Of a stretch of DNA of 60,566 nucleotides, positions 33,000-41,143 are shown piece after piece; within the stretch, counting starts at the first letter, position 1; each line of letters begins with the position of its first letter. Where the stretch lies: NCBI GenBank assembly GCA_003524305.1, contig DQHW01000011.1, positions 97,693 to 158,258 of the forward strand. The letters run 5' to 3'. The notes beneath the pieces were generated by a model. It saw only the letters and a program-made list of their open reading frames with translations. It did not search any database and had not been told where the DNA came from. This DNA is from Anaerolineaceae bacterium. GTDB taxonomy: Bacteria; Chloroflexota; Anaerolineae; Anaerolineales; Anaerolineaceae. The translations under genes were made by a program, and so were the position numbers.

Positions 33000-35159
33000 A
33001 TGACCAAAATTATTAGAGAATATCCAAATTCATTCAACCTGCCTAAACGCATTGAGGGTCTGGCAAAATTGGCACACAACCTGTGGTGGGCATGGAATCC
33101 GGATGGACAAAGGATTTACAGCCATATCGACCCGCTGTTGTGGAATGCAGTCAACCATAATCCGATCGCTTTTTTGCGCCGTGTGGACCGCACCCGTATT
33201 AATGCAGCGCTCAATCAGCCTACTTTTCTTGCAAGATACGACAAGGTCATCGCAGACCTGGATGCTTACGTGGCACGCAAGGATACCTGGTTTTCCAGCC
33301 AATATCCCAAGCTGAAAGATAAAACGATTGCCTATTTTTCTTTTGAATTTGGTCTGCACGAATCCTTGCCGGTTTATGCCGGCGGTTTGGGCATCTTATC
33401 TGGCGATCATCTCAAAGAAGCTTCTGATCTAGGTCTGCCTTTAACTGCGGTCGGCTTTGTATATAACCAGGGTTACTTCGTCCAGCATCTCACTGAAGAC
33501 GGCTGGCAGGAAACCCGCAGCGCCTTGATTGATTACAACGAACTTCCCCTGGTCTCTTTATTAGACGAAAACAGGCAGCCGTTAACCATCTGCGTGGATC
33601 TTCCCGGACGGGATGTCACAGCACGCATATGGGAGTTGGAAGTGGGACGTGTTCATCTTTACATGCTGGATACCAACCTCGAGCAAAACAGCCCTGCTGA
33701 TCGGCAATTGACCGAAAGACTTTACAACAGTGACCCTGAGATCAGAATCTCGCAGGAAGTTCTGTTAGGCATAGGCGGCGTACGCGTGCTGCAATTGCTT
33801 GGATTCAACCCTGATGTCTGGCATATGAATGAAGGGCACTCTGCCTTCCTTTCAGTAGAAAGACTACGAGGTATGGTTAATAGCGGCCTGTCAATGGATG
33901 ATGCCATAGCCAAGGTAAGAATCGGTGATGTATTTACAACGCATACACCCGTTCCGGCAGGTAATGATCAATTTCCACTGTGGCTAATCGACAAATATTT
34001 CGCCCAAATCTGGGTTGAATTGGGTATGACTCGCGACCAATTCATTGATCTTGGCCGCCAGGCACAGCCCTGGGGGGAGACGTTTGTGATGCCCGTTCTG
34101 GCACTAAAACTGTCTGAACGAGCCAATGCGGTATCTGAACTGCACGGCCAGGTCTCGAGAAAAATGTGGAGCTTTCTCTGGCCCAATGAAAAAGTCGAAA
34201 ATGTGCCTATCGGTTATGTCACCAACGGCGTTCACACTGGAACATGGCTGGCCCGACGCATGGGCTTGCTCTTCTCAAAATATCTTGGCAGCGATTGGGT
34301 GGACCGCCTGGATAACCCGGCAATGTGGGAAAACGTGGTTAACATTCCCGATCACGAATTGTGGGATGTACGCCGCCATCTGAAAAACAAACTTGTCAAT
34401 TTCGCCAATGAACGCACGCGTCTGCAATGGCGCAACGGCACCCTCACAGCTTCGCAAGTGGTGGCTGGAGGCGTCTTTCTGGAACCCTATTCATTGACCA
34501 TCGGTTTTGCCAGAAGGTTTGCCACTTACAAACGCGCCAACTTGATGTTCCGCGATTTTGACCGTTTGATGAAGATGATCAACCATCCTCACATGCCCGT
34601 GCAAATCATCTTCGCAGGTAAAGCGCACCCCGCCGATGAACCCGGAAAACTGATCATCCAACAAGTCTACCGTGCAGTCAAAGAATCCCGCTCGGGTGGG
34701 CGGCTGATCTTTTTGGAAGATTACGACATCAACCTGGCGCGCTACCTCGTGCAAGGCGTGGATGTATGGATGAATACTCCTCGCCGGCCTAATGAGGCTT
34801 CAGGCACCTCAGGCATGAAAGCGGCTCTCAATGGCGGACTTAATTTCTCAATCTTGGACGGCTGGTGGCGTGAAGGTTTTAACAACCGCAACGGCTGGTC
34901 GATTGGTTCAGATACCGAATACACCAATCCAGAAGAACAAGATGCTGCTGACGCCCAGAGCATTTATGAAACCCTTGAAAACCAACTTATCCCGTTATTT
35001 TACGAGCGCAATGCCGAGAGCATTCCGTCTGAATGGTTGAAAATGGTCAAAGAAAACATGCGCACCCTCACCCCGCAATTCAGTTTGAGACGCATGCTTA
35101 AAGAATATGTCACTGATTATTATTTGCCTTCCATTGAAGGTAAAAAACGTAATCAGTAA
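33000..35159 (+). CDS. glgP: Alpha-glucan phosphorylase (DUF3417 type)
   Basis: 719 residues. It starts with the DUF3417 N-terminal domain (LAKLAHNLWWAWNPDG), shared by the shorter bacterial and archaeal alpha-glucan phosphorylases, followed by YFSFEFGLHESLPVYAGGLG and ILSGDHLKEASDLG, and ends with the pyridoxal phosphate site EASGTSGMKAALNGG (Lys607). It releases glucose 1-phosphate from glycogen or maltodextrin. The start at 33000 has no clear Shine-Dalgarno; the codon is near AAAG. It is followed after 14 bases by a UPF0316 gene on the same strand. No other glycogen gene (glgA, glgB, glgC) lies in the window. Confidence 0.93.
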   Translation: MTKIIREYPNSFNLPKRIEGLAKLAHNLWWAWNPDGQRIYSHIDPLLWNAVNHNPIAFLRRVDRTRINAALNQPTFLARYDKVIADLDAYVARKDTWFSSQYPKLKDKTIAYFSFEFGLHESLPVYAGGLGILSGDHLKEASDLGLPLTAVGFVYNQGYFVQHLTEDGWQETRSALIDYNELPLVSLLDENRQPLTICVDLPGRDVTARIWELEVGRVHLYMLDTNLEQNSPADRQLTERLYNSDPEIRISQEVLLGIGGVRVLQLLGFNPDVWHMNEGHSAFLSVERLRGMVNSGLSMDDAIAKVRIGDVFTTHTPVPAGNDQFPLWLIDKYFAQIWVELGMTRDQFIDLGRQAQPWGETFVMPVLALKLSERANAVSELHGQVSRKMWSFLWPNEKVENVPIGYVTNGVHTGTWLARRMGLLFSKYLGSDWVDRLDNPAMWENVVNIPDHELWDVRRHLKNKLVNFANERTRLQWRNGTLTASQVVAGGVFLEPYSLTIGFARRFATYKRANLMFRDFDRLMKMINHPHMPVQIIFAGKAHPADEPGKLIIQQVYRAVKESRSGGRLIFLEDYDINLARYLVQGVDVWMNTPRRPNEASGTSGMKAALNGGLNFSILDGWWREGFNNRNGWSIGSDTEYTNPEEQDAADAQSIYETLENQLIPLFYERNAESIPSEWLKMVKENMRTLTPQFSLRRMLKEYVTDYYLPSIEGKKRNQ

Positions 35160-35173
35160 AAAGCTGAGGTTCG

Positions 35174-35701
35174 ATGGAATATTTTAGTGATCCACACGCC
35201 TGGTTATTTGCCTTTTTGATCTTTTTATTACGTGTCGGCGACATGGCTCTGGATACAATTCGCGTGCTGTTTGTGGTGCGCGGGAAGAAATTGTTAGTCT
35301 GGATCCTTGGGCTTTTCCAATCGCTGATCTTTGTGGTTGCCATCAGCTCTGTGCTCTCAGAGTTGGATAATATTTTAAATATCATCGGTTATGCCACAGG
35401 CTTCGCAACTGGCAATCTGATTGGCATGTTAATTGAAAACAGACTTGCCATTGGTCATGTGCTGGTTAACATAATCAGTTCCAATCGCGGTACGTTTATC
35501 GCAGAACGATTGCGAGCCAGCGGTTATGCAGTTACCGAAATTGCCGGCCGCGGCATGCACGGCACCGTATTTGAATTGCATGCCAGTGTATTGAGAAAAG
35601 ATGTCAGCCATGTTGAAACAATCGTGCTTGAATCAGATCCGCAAGCTTTTGTAACAGCCGAAGATGTGCGACCCGTCAGACGCGGATTTTGGCGCGCATA
35701 A
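35174..35701 (+). CDS. UPF0316 membrane protein (DUF5698/DUF2179)
   Basis: 175 residues. Three membrane helices occupy the first 90 residues (LFAFLIFLLRVGDMALDTI, KLLVWILGLFQSLIFVVAIS, IGYATGFATGNLIGMLIE), the DUF5698 region, followed by a cytosolic DUF2179 domain of about 75 residues (RLRASGYAVTEIAGRGMHGT, VETIVLESDPQAFVTAEDV). UPF0316 proteins are widespread in Gram-positive bacteria and uncharacterised. It starts 14 bases after glgP, ATG at 35174 with a GAGG motif 6-7 bases ahead, and is probably co-transcribed with glgP, though a functional link is not established. Confidence 0.88.
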   Translation: MEYFSDPHAWLFAFLIFLLRVGDMALDTIRVLFVVRGKKLLVWILGLFQSLIFVVAISSVLSELDNILNIIGYATGFATGNLIGMLIENRLAIGHVLVNIISSNRGTFIAERLRASGYAVTEIAGRGMHGTVFELHASVLRKDVSHVETIVLESDPQAFVTAEDVRPVRRGFWRA

Positions 35702-35719
35702 GTCTTTGATCCACAAATA

Positions 35720-35753
35720 AACAATCCCGTCACAACAAGCGGGATTGTTTTTA
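35720..35753 (+). terminator. Rho-independent terminator after the UPF0316 gene
   Basis: AACAATCCCG (35720-35729) pairs with CGGGATTGTT (35740-35749) over a 10-base loop, followed by TTTTATA. It ends the glgP-UPF0316 unit. Confidence 0.88.
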
Positions 35754-35786
35754 TATAGATAATTGGTTCATTTAATAACCAGGCTT

Positions 35787-36527
35787 TTAAAAATATTGAT
35801 CCTTGGTTTCACGATAATTTAACAAACCGGTAAAGTTTAAAAAGAGTTCATCCAATATTTCACGTTTTCGTTCAGAAAGATAGTGTGCAATAATGGCGCG
35901 GTCTTTATTGCCCATGGTGATATCCATACCAATACGCAGCAAATTATTGCCAATATGTCTGCATTGCACCACATGACCAGTTATCTTGCATGCTGATTTG
36001 TAAGTAGGAAGTGTCAACAAGATCTGTAATTTTGAATCGAGTAATGTGTCAGGGTCTTCTACATTCTTTTTATCAAACAAAATACAAATACCTGTTATTG
36101 AAATATCAAACAAGTTCGCTTTAATTACCTTTTTGCCATTAACGACAGACACAAAAATAGGCAGCCGGGGTTGAACTCTGTCAGATTGACGGTCAATCCA
36201 ACTTTGATCCATTAATCGGAAATCATTTAAGATAAGTTTGCCTGAATAAACCAATAAATCACTCAACCGGCAGGAGAGTGCCTTGTTGGTGCGACTCAGT
36301 TTAATAAATAAGGGGTAATTGAAATTCCCCGTGCAGAAATGACTGATATTTGAACTCTGTGCTTCCACTTGATCCGGAGAGCAATCGCAGACAACCACAC
36401 TCTCTCTCAGCATCAACCCCTTGATCGGAATCTCAACATCCACAACCCGTTCTTTCTGGATGATGGAAGTGAGTTCGTCTGAAGCTCCTTCAAGTGCGAT
36501 CGTTGTAACACAATCGCTGGTTAACAT
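35787..36527 (-). CDS. PilZ-domain cyclic-di-GMP receptor
   Basis: 246 residues, start with AAGGAGG 4-5 bases upstream. The first 110 residues form an extra N-terminal domain (IPIKGLMLRESVVVCDCSP and NYPLFIKLSRTNKALSC) similar in position to the YcgR-N/PilZN region. A PilZ domain follows with the two ligand motifs: RVQPR (RxxxR) and DISITGICILF (D/NxSxxG). Both arginines and the DxSxxG loop are intact, so it should bind cyclic di-GMP. No output domain other than these is visible. It is transcribed alone. It is the only clear cyclic-di-GMP receptor in the window, which encodes three GGDEF proteins. Confidence 0.85.
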   Translation of the reverse strand: MLTSDCVTTIALEGASDELTSIIQKERVVDVEIPIKGLMLRESVVVCDCSPDQVEAQSSNISHFCTGNFNYPLFIKLSRTNKALSCRLSDLLVYSGKLILNDFRLMDQSWIDRQSDRVQPRLPIFVSVVNGKKVIKANLFDISITGICILFDKKNVEDPDTLLDSKLQILLTLPTYKSACKITGHVVQCRHIGNNLLRIGMDITMGNKDRAIIAHYLSERKREILDELFLNFTGLLNYRETKDQYF

Positions 36528-36714
36528 TTTATCCTCCTTACCTAAATTCCTTTCACTAATAAAAGTATTGTCTAGACAAATTACCTAAATAATCTTTGGG
36601 ACTTAATTATAGCGATGGAATTTTGCACTACATTAAAATTTCTAACATTGGCATAATACTGGAAAATAAAAGAGGTTTCGGATAATTTTTCTCCAAAAGA
36701 TGTCCTTGACGGAA

Positions 36715-36750
36715 ACAAAAACAAGAAACCTGTGTAACCCGGTTTCTTGT
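36715..36750 (-). terminator. Terminator of lysS
   Basis: ACAAGAAACC (36721-36730) and GGTTTCTTGT (36741-36750) form a perfect 10-bp stem; on the minus strand the tail is TTTTGTTTCC. It lies 40 bases beyond the lysS stop. Confidence 0.85.
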
Positions 36751-36789
36751 TATCTATGAATCTATTTTTTAGTCACCAGGATTAAATAA

Positions 36790-38307
36790 TTAATCCTCGT
36801 CTCGTTCGCGCAGGTGTGGAAAGAGCAACACTTCACGGATGGTGCGGCGATCAGTCAAAAGCATACATAAACGGTCAATGCCCATTCCAAATCCGCCTTG
36901 AGGAGGCATACCATAAGACATGGCGCGCAGATAATCTTCATCCATCGGGTGGCGTTCTTCATCTTCGGCTTTGTACTCGCGGCCCATCTCAAGGAATCGG
37001 GCTTCCTGCTCAAGGGGATCGTTCAGCTCGGTGAAAGCGTTGCATAATTCCATGCCACCCACAAACCCTTCAAAGCGCTCCACTGTTGTGGGATCACCAG
37101 GCCGGTTTTTGGCCAGAGGTGATATATCACGCGGATAGTCATAAAGGAATGTGGGTTGAATGAAGGTAGGTTCAAGGTATTCACCCAACAAGAAGTCAAT
37201 CAATTTACCGCGGGCATCACCCGGTTTAAACTTCATCCCTTTTTGCTGCATCACTTCAGCCAAAGATTCGGCAGAGAGATATTGGTTAATATCAATGCCG
37301 CAGGCATCAATTAATCCCTGACGCAGATCAACCCGGTTCCAGGGCGGATTGAAATCAATTTCATGGCCGTCATAGATTACTTTGCGAGTGCCCAACACCT
37401 GGTCGCAAACATGGGCAACAAATTGTTCGGTTAACTCCATCACTTGTAAATAATCGGCGTAAGCCCAATAGAATTCCAACTGGGTGAATTCGGGATTATG
37501 TTTGTATGAGACTCCTTCATTTCGGAAGTCGCGCCCGATCTCATAGACACGGTCCAGTCCTCCAACGGTCAACCTTTTAAGGTAAAGTTCAAAAGAAATA
37601 CGCAAAAAGAGATCTTGTTTTAATTGATTGTGATGAGTAACGAAGGGTTTAGCCGCCGCACCCCCGTAGATCGGCTGAAGAATGGGGGTTTCAACTTCTA
37701 TAAAATCATGATCATCAAAAAAGTTGCGGATGGCTTTTACTATGCCAGCACGAGTACGAAATACTTTGCGCACATCTTCATTGACAGCCAGATCAGCGTA
37801 GCGCTGACGAAAACGGGTTTCAGGGTCTGCAAGCGTGGCATGCCTGATGAGTACACCATCCACCAGCTCGTCTTTGGCAGCGGGTAAAGGTGTAATGGCT
37901 TTGGCTAACATTTTGAATTCCATTACCTGAAGACTAATTTCACCGGTGCGAGTGCGTACCACATCTCCGCTGGCCTGGATGTAATCGCCCAGGTCGAAGT
38001 AATCTTTAAATTGTGCCAGGGCTGCTTCGCCAAGTTCATTGATTCTGAAGAAAAGTTGAATACGTCCGCTGCGGTCTTCGATGTGGGCAAATGCAAGTTT
38101 GCCCATGATACGAGAGGCGCGCAGTCGGCCGCCAAGGATGACACCAGAAACCGAAGTCTTTCCGTCTGCTTCGGCTTTTTCAAAACTGGCAATAGCCTCA
38201 CCGATGGATTGGTTTACTTCGGTGCGGGTTGGAAAAGGCTCCAGCCCATTAGCACGCATCTCTGCGATTTTATCAAAACGAATTTTTTCGAGTTCCGTTA
38301 ATTCCAT
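36790..38307 (-). CDS. lysS: Lysyl-tRNA synthetase, class II
   Basis: 505 residues. N-terminal OB-fold anticodon domain (VSGVILGGRLRASRIMGKLAF, IQLFFRINELGE) and the three class II motifs: RAGIVKAIRNFFDDHDFIEVETPIL (motif 1, here in two parts), FRNEGVSYKHNPEFTQLEFY (motif 2) and GFGMGIDRLCMLLTD (motif 3). It charges tRNA-Lys in the cytoplasm. The start is ATG at 38307 with AAGGAT 5 bases upstream. It lies 114 bases behind greA on the same strand, with a terminator hairpin in between, so it may be expressed by read-through or from its own promoter. Confidence 0.96.
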   Translation of the reverse strand: MELTELEKIRFDKIAEMRANGLEPFPTRTEVNQSIGEAIASFEKAEADGKTSVSGVILGGRLRASRIMGKLAFAHIEDRSGRIQLFFRINELGEAALAQFKDYFDLGDYIQASGDVVRTRTGEISLQVMEFKMLAKAITPLPAAKDELVDGVLIRHATLADPETRFRQRYADLAVNEDVRKVFRTRAGIVKAIRNFFDDHDFIEVETPILQPIYGGAAAKPFVTHHNQLKQDLFLRISFELYLKRLTVGGLDRVYEIGRDFRNEGVSYKHNPEFTQLEFYWAYADYLQVMELTEQFVAHVCDQVLGTRKVIYDGHEIDFNPPWNRVDLRQGLIDACGIDINQYLSAESLAEVMQQKGMKFKPGDARGKLIDFLLGEYLEPTFIQPTFLYDYPRDISPLAKNRPGDPTTVERFEGFVGGMELCNAFTELNDPLEQEARFLEMGREYKAEDEERHPMDEDYLRAMSYGMPPQGGFGMGIDRLCMLLTDRRTIREVLLFPHLRERDED

Positions 38308-38324
38308 ATCATCCTTCTTTCATA

Positions 38325-38361
38325 AAAAAGCCTGCCCCGATGGTAGAGGGGAGCAGGCTTT
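38325..38361 (-). terminator. Terminator between greA and lysS
   Basis: AAAGCCTGC (38327-38335) pairs with GCAGGCTTT (38353-38361), with further CCC/GGG pairing inside; on the minus strand it is followed by a T run that ends 20 bases before the lysS start codon. Confidence 0.8.
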
Positions 38362-38421
38362 CAGATTTTCGTTCAGCGCGTCTTACCGGCACTCACGGTC
38401 AAGCGATCCCCGTTCAATAGA

Positions 38422-38889
38422 TTAGCTCACCTTGAGTATCTTAACATTAAAGGTACCGCCAGGAGCTTCCACTTGCACTTTATCGCCTTCTTCATGGTTG
38501 AAAATGGCTTTGCCAAGAGGAGATTCATTTGAAATTTTGCCCTTGGCAGGATCAGCTTCGGCTGCACCCACCACAGTATAGTCTTCTTTATCCTTGCTGC
38601 CTTCTTCTTGAATTGTCACATGTGAACCCACCTGAACACAACCAGGTTGAATAGACTTATCATCAATTACACGCGCAGTTGCCAGCAGGATTTCCAATTC
38701 TTTGATACGACCTTCAACGAAGGCCTGTTCATTCTTTGCTGCCTCAAGTTCAGCATTGTCAAGCAATTCACCACCTTCAATTGCTTCATGCAATCGAACG
38801 GCAATTTGTTCTCGCTTGTCAGAGCGCAAGAAATCCAACTCTTCTTGCAATTTGTCGAACCCTTCTCGAGTCAAAAATGAGGTAGGCAT
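38422..38889 (-). CDS. greA: Transcription elongation factor GreA
   Basis: 155 residues from ATG at 38889 (AAGGA upstream); the longer in-frame ATG is ignored. N-terminal coiled coil with the GreA hallmarks TREGFDKLQEELDFL, REQIAVRLHEA, GGELLDNAELEAAKNEQ, whose acidic tip (Asp and Glu in DNAE) reaches the RNA polymerase active site. The C-terminal FKBP-like domain carries GSHVTIQEEG and ISNESPLGKAI. It rescues backtracked RNA polymerase by stimulating transcript cleavage. It is the upstream member of a greA-lysS unit and is divergent from hpt across about 300 bases. Confidence 0.95.
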   Translation of the reverse strand: MPTSFLTREGFDKLQEELDFLRSDKREQIAVRLHEAIEGGELLDNAELEAAKNEQAFVEGRIKELEILLATARVIDDKSIQPGCVQVGSHVTIQEEGSKDKEDYTVVGAAEADPAKGKISNESPLGKAIFNHEEGDKVQVEAPGGTFNVKILKVS

Positions 38890-38937
38890 TGTGTTATTTT
38901 CCTTATATAAAAAAGTGATCAGTATGTCCCCGACCAA

Positions 38938-39186
38938 TAAATAAAAACCACTCCTCGGGGAGCGATTTCAATAAAGTTGAGAGTGAATATAAGTTCTCTC
39001 TCAATAGTTAGAATACTATAACATAAAAAAAATCCGATTGCAAGTACCCTATTTTTCAGTAATTCATAGAAAGGAGAAATTTTTTGATTATTTATTAATC
39101 TGCAATCAATGAAACTATTGGTACAATGAGGAGTGTTTTTGAGGAATTCCTAAACGATACTCAACTCAGAATCCAGAGGATGGCGC
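38938..39186. other. Divergent intergenic region of greA and hpt
   Basis: About 250-300 AT-rich bases between the greA and hpt starts. It contains no open frame of interest, a short inverted repeat GAGAG/CTCTC near 38980-39002, and a TACAAT-type -10 candidate near 39122 for the rightward unit. No riboswitch architecture such as a purine aptamer is apparent. Confidence 0.4.
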
Positions 39187-39747
39187 ATGGAACAAGCTCC
39201 AAGGTTTCCCTATGATTTCATTGATCAAGTGATCGTCTCTGAAGAAGAGATAAAAACCAGGGTTGTTGAACTTGGTGAACAAATCGCTTCAGATTATAAA
39301 GACTCAAAGAACCTGCTTTTGTTGGGCTTGTTACGCGGCAGCGTGGTCTTCATGACCGATCTCATGCGCAACATTCACCTGCCAATGACATTGGATTTTA
39401 TGTCGGTTTCTTCATACAGCGGAACCTCATCCAGCGGGTTTGTCAGAATTGATTCTGATCACAAGACAAACATCCAGGGTTGGGATGTCATTCTGATTGA
39501 TGACATTGTTGACTCTGGATATACCATTTCGACAGTCAAGAAATTGCTTTTGGATCGTAAACCCAACAGTTTAAAAGTATGTGCTTTGTTGGATAAAGAA
39601 GAGAGCCATAAAGTGGGTCTTACGATTGATTATTACGGGTTTAAGATCCCCGATTATTTCGTGGTCGGTTACGGTTTGGATATTGATGAAAAAGGCCGCA
39701 ATTTGCCCTATATCGCTTCAGTGGATCTAAAAAGATACCGGAAATAG
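39187..39747 (+). CDS. hpt: Hypoxanthine phosphoribosyltransferase
   Basis: 186 residues, normal for the family. The PRPP-binding motif VILIDDIVDSGYTIS, the flexible loop region (MSVSSYSGTSSSGFVRI), and the C-terminal PDYFVVGYGLDIDEKGRNLPYI are all present. It makes IMP and probably GMP from free bases and PRPP. A GAGG element lies before the ATG at 39187. It is separated by 10 bases from purA, so purine salvage and AMP synthesis are likely co-transcribed from one promoter. Confidence 0.95.
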   Translation: MEQAPRFPYDFIDQVIVSEEEIKTRVVELGEQIASDYKDSKNLLLLGLLRGSVVFMTDLMRNIHLPMTLDFMSVSSYSGTSSSGFVRIDSDHKTNIQGWDVILIDDIVDSGYTISTVKKLLLDRKPNSLKVCALLDKEESHKVGLTIDYYGFKIPDYFVVGYGLDIDEKGRNLPYIASVDLKRYRK

Positions 39748-39757
39748 GAGAAAAAAC

Positions 39758-41053
39758 ATGCCGATAAGTGTGGCGGTTGGAATGCAATGGGGAGATGAAG
39801 GCAAAGGTCGTGCAGTTGACCTTCTTTCTGAGACTGTTGAGATCGTTGCCCGCTTTAATGGCGGCGATAATGCCGGTCATACGGTTACCGTTGGAGAAAA
39901 AATATTCAAACTCCACGTCATTCCCTCGGGTATTATCCATGCTCACACTATTGGTGTATTGGGCAATGGCCTGGTGCTTTATCCCGGCACATTACTGCAG
40001 GAGATCAAAACTTTACAAGAAGCAGGCATTGAGATCACTCCAAAGAGATTGTGGATCTCGGATGCGGCTCACTTGATCACCCCTGCCCACCGACTGCTGG
40101 ATCAAGCTCAAGAAGCGGCACTCGGAAAATCCTCCATTGGCACAACAGGCCGCGGCATCGGCCCTGCTTATATGGATAAATCTTCAAGGCGGGGGCTGCG
40201 CACCGGCGAGTTGCTACAGCCAGAAGAATTCAAGAAAAAAGTCAGGCAGCATTTCACTGACGCCAACGAAATGCTCACCGTTTATTATCATCAACCCGCC
40301 ATTGACATCCAAACTATGACCGATGAGTTCACTGCATTGGCGAGCAAGCTTGCGCCATACATTAAACCTGTCGGCAGCCTCGTAAGAGCCGCTTTGAAAT
40401 CAGGCAAGAATATTCTGGCTGAAGCAGCCCAGGGCACCCTGCTTGATCTTGACCAGGGAACATACCCCTTTGTCACCAGTTCATGCACCACAGCAGCCGG
40501 CATTTTCAGCGGTCTGGGTATTGGTATTCAACCAGTGGAGAGTGTGATCGGTATTACGAAGGCTTTTCAAACCCGGGTGGGTTCAGGTCCGTTCCCTACG
40601 GAATTGTTTGACGCTACAGCAACTTTTCTGCGCGGCAGCGGCTCAAACCCGTGGGATGAATTTGGAACCACCACTGGCCGTCCGCGCCGGGTAGGCTGGT
40701 TAGACCTCGTGTTGCTCAAATATTCCATAGAAGTCAATGGTGTCACAGAATTATTCCTGACAAAGATGGATATTCTTTCAGGACTGGAGAAGATCAAGTA
40801 TTGTTCAGCCTATCAGAAAGACAACAAAACCATCAGTGAGCTGGATTTTAGCGGAAGTGCAGCCGATATGGAACGTTGTCTGCCAGTTTATGAATCCACA
40901 TCTGGATGGAAGGATGATCTGCGCCAGATGCGCAAGTGGAGTGAATTGCCAAGTGCAGTACTAGACTACATCAAAATCATTGAAGATTACTGCCGTGTGC
41001 CTGTCACCCAGGTATCTGTAGGCTCAGAAAGAAATGCGGTGATTAAACGGTAG
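39758..41053 (+). CDS. purA: Adenylosuccinate synthetase
   Basis: 431 residues, full length. The P-loop-like GTP site WGDEGKGR, FNGGDNAGHT, SSIGTTGRGIGPAYMDK and AFQTRVGSGPFPTEL all belong to PurA. It converts IMP and aspartate to adenylosuccinate with GTP, the first step from IMP to AMP. Start ATG at 39758 is preceded by AGGAG at 6 bases. It follows hpt by 10 bases. The unit ends at an unusually long terminator four bases after the stop codon. Confidence 0.97.
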   Translation: MPISVAVGMQWGDEGKGRAVDLLSETVEIVARFNGGDNAGHTVTVGEKIFKLHVIPSGIIHAHTIGVLGNGLVLYPGTLLQEIKTLQEAGIEITPKRLWISDAAHLITPAHRLLDQAQEAALGKSSIGTTGRGIGPAYMDKSSRRGLRTGELLQPEEFKKKVRQHFTDANEMLTVYYHQPAIDIQTMTDEFTALASKLAPYIKPVGSLVRAALKSGKNILAEAAQGTLLDLDQGTYPFVTSSCTTAAGIFSGLGIGIQPVESVIGITKAFQTRVGSGPFPTELFDATATFLRGSGSNPWDEFGTTTGRPRRVGWLDLVLLKYSIEVNGVTELFLTKMDILSGLEKIKYCSAYQKDNKTISELDFSGSAADMERCLPVYESTSGWKDDLRQMRKWSELPSAVLDYIKIIEDYCRVPVTQVSVGSERNAVIKR

Positions 41054-41056
41054 AAA

Positions 41057-41103
41057 GCAAAACAAACAAAAAACCTCTTATCGAGGTTTTTTGTTTGTTT
41101 TGC
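41057..41103. terminator. Terminator of the hpt-purA unit with 21-bp arms
   Basis: Arms 41057-41077 and 41083-41103 are perfectly complementary over all 21 bases with a 5-base loop; the stem is GC-containing near the loop (CCTC/GAGG) and A/T at its base, giving T runs on both strands. It also serves the convergent chemoreceptor gene. Confidence 0.92.
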
Positions 41104-41143
41104 CTAATTAGAAAAAGATGAAATGAGTAAGCTAATTGAAGAT

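Noticed and set aside
38308..38421. T-box leader ahead of lysS
   Set aside because: The gap is only 114 bases, contains a plain terminator, and shows no T-box sequence or specifier loop; class II LysS is rarely T-box controlled.
39061..39186. Purine riboswitch upstream of hpt-purA
   Set aside because: No three-stem purine aptamer pattern or conserved junction was seen in the leader.
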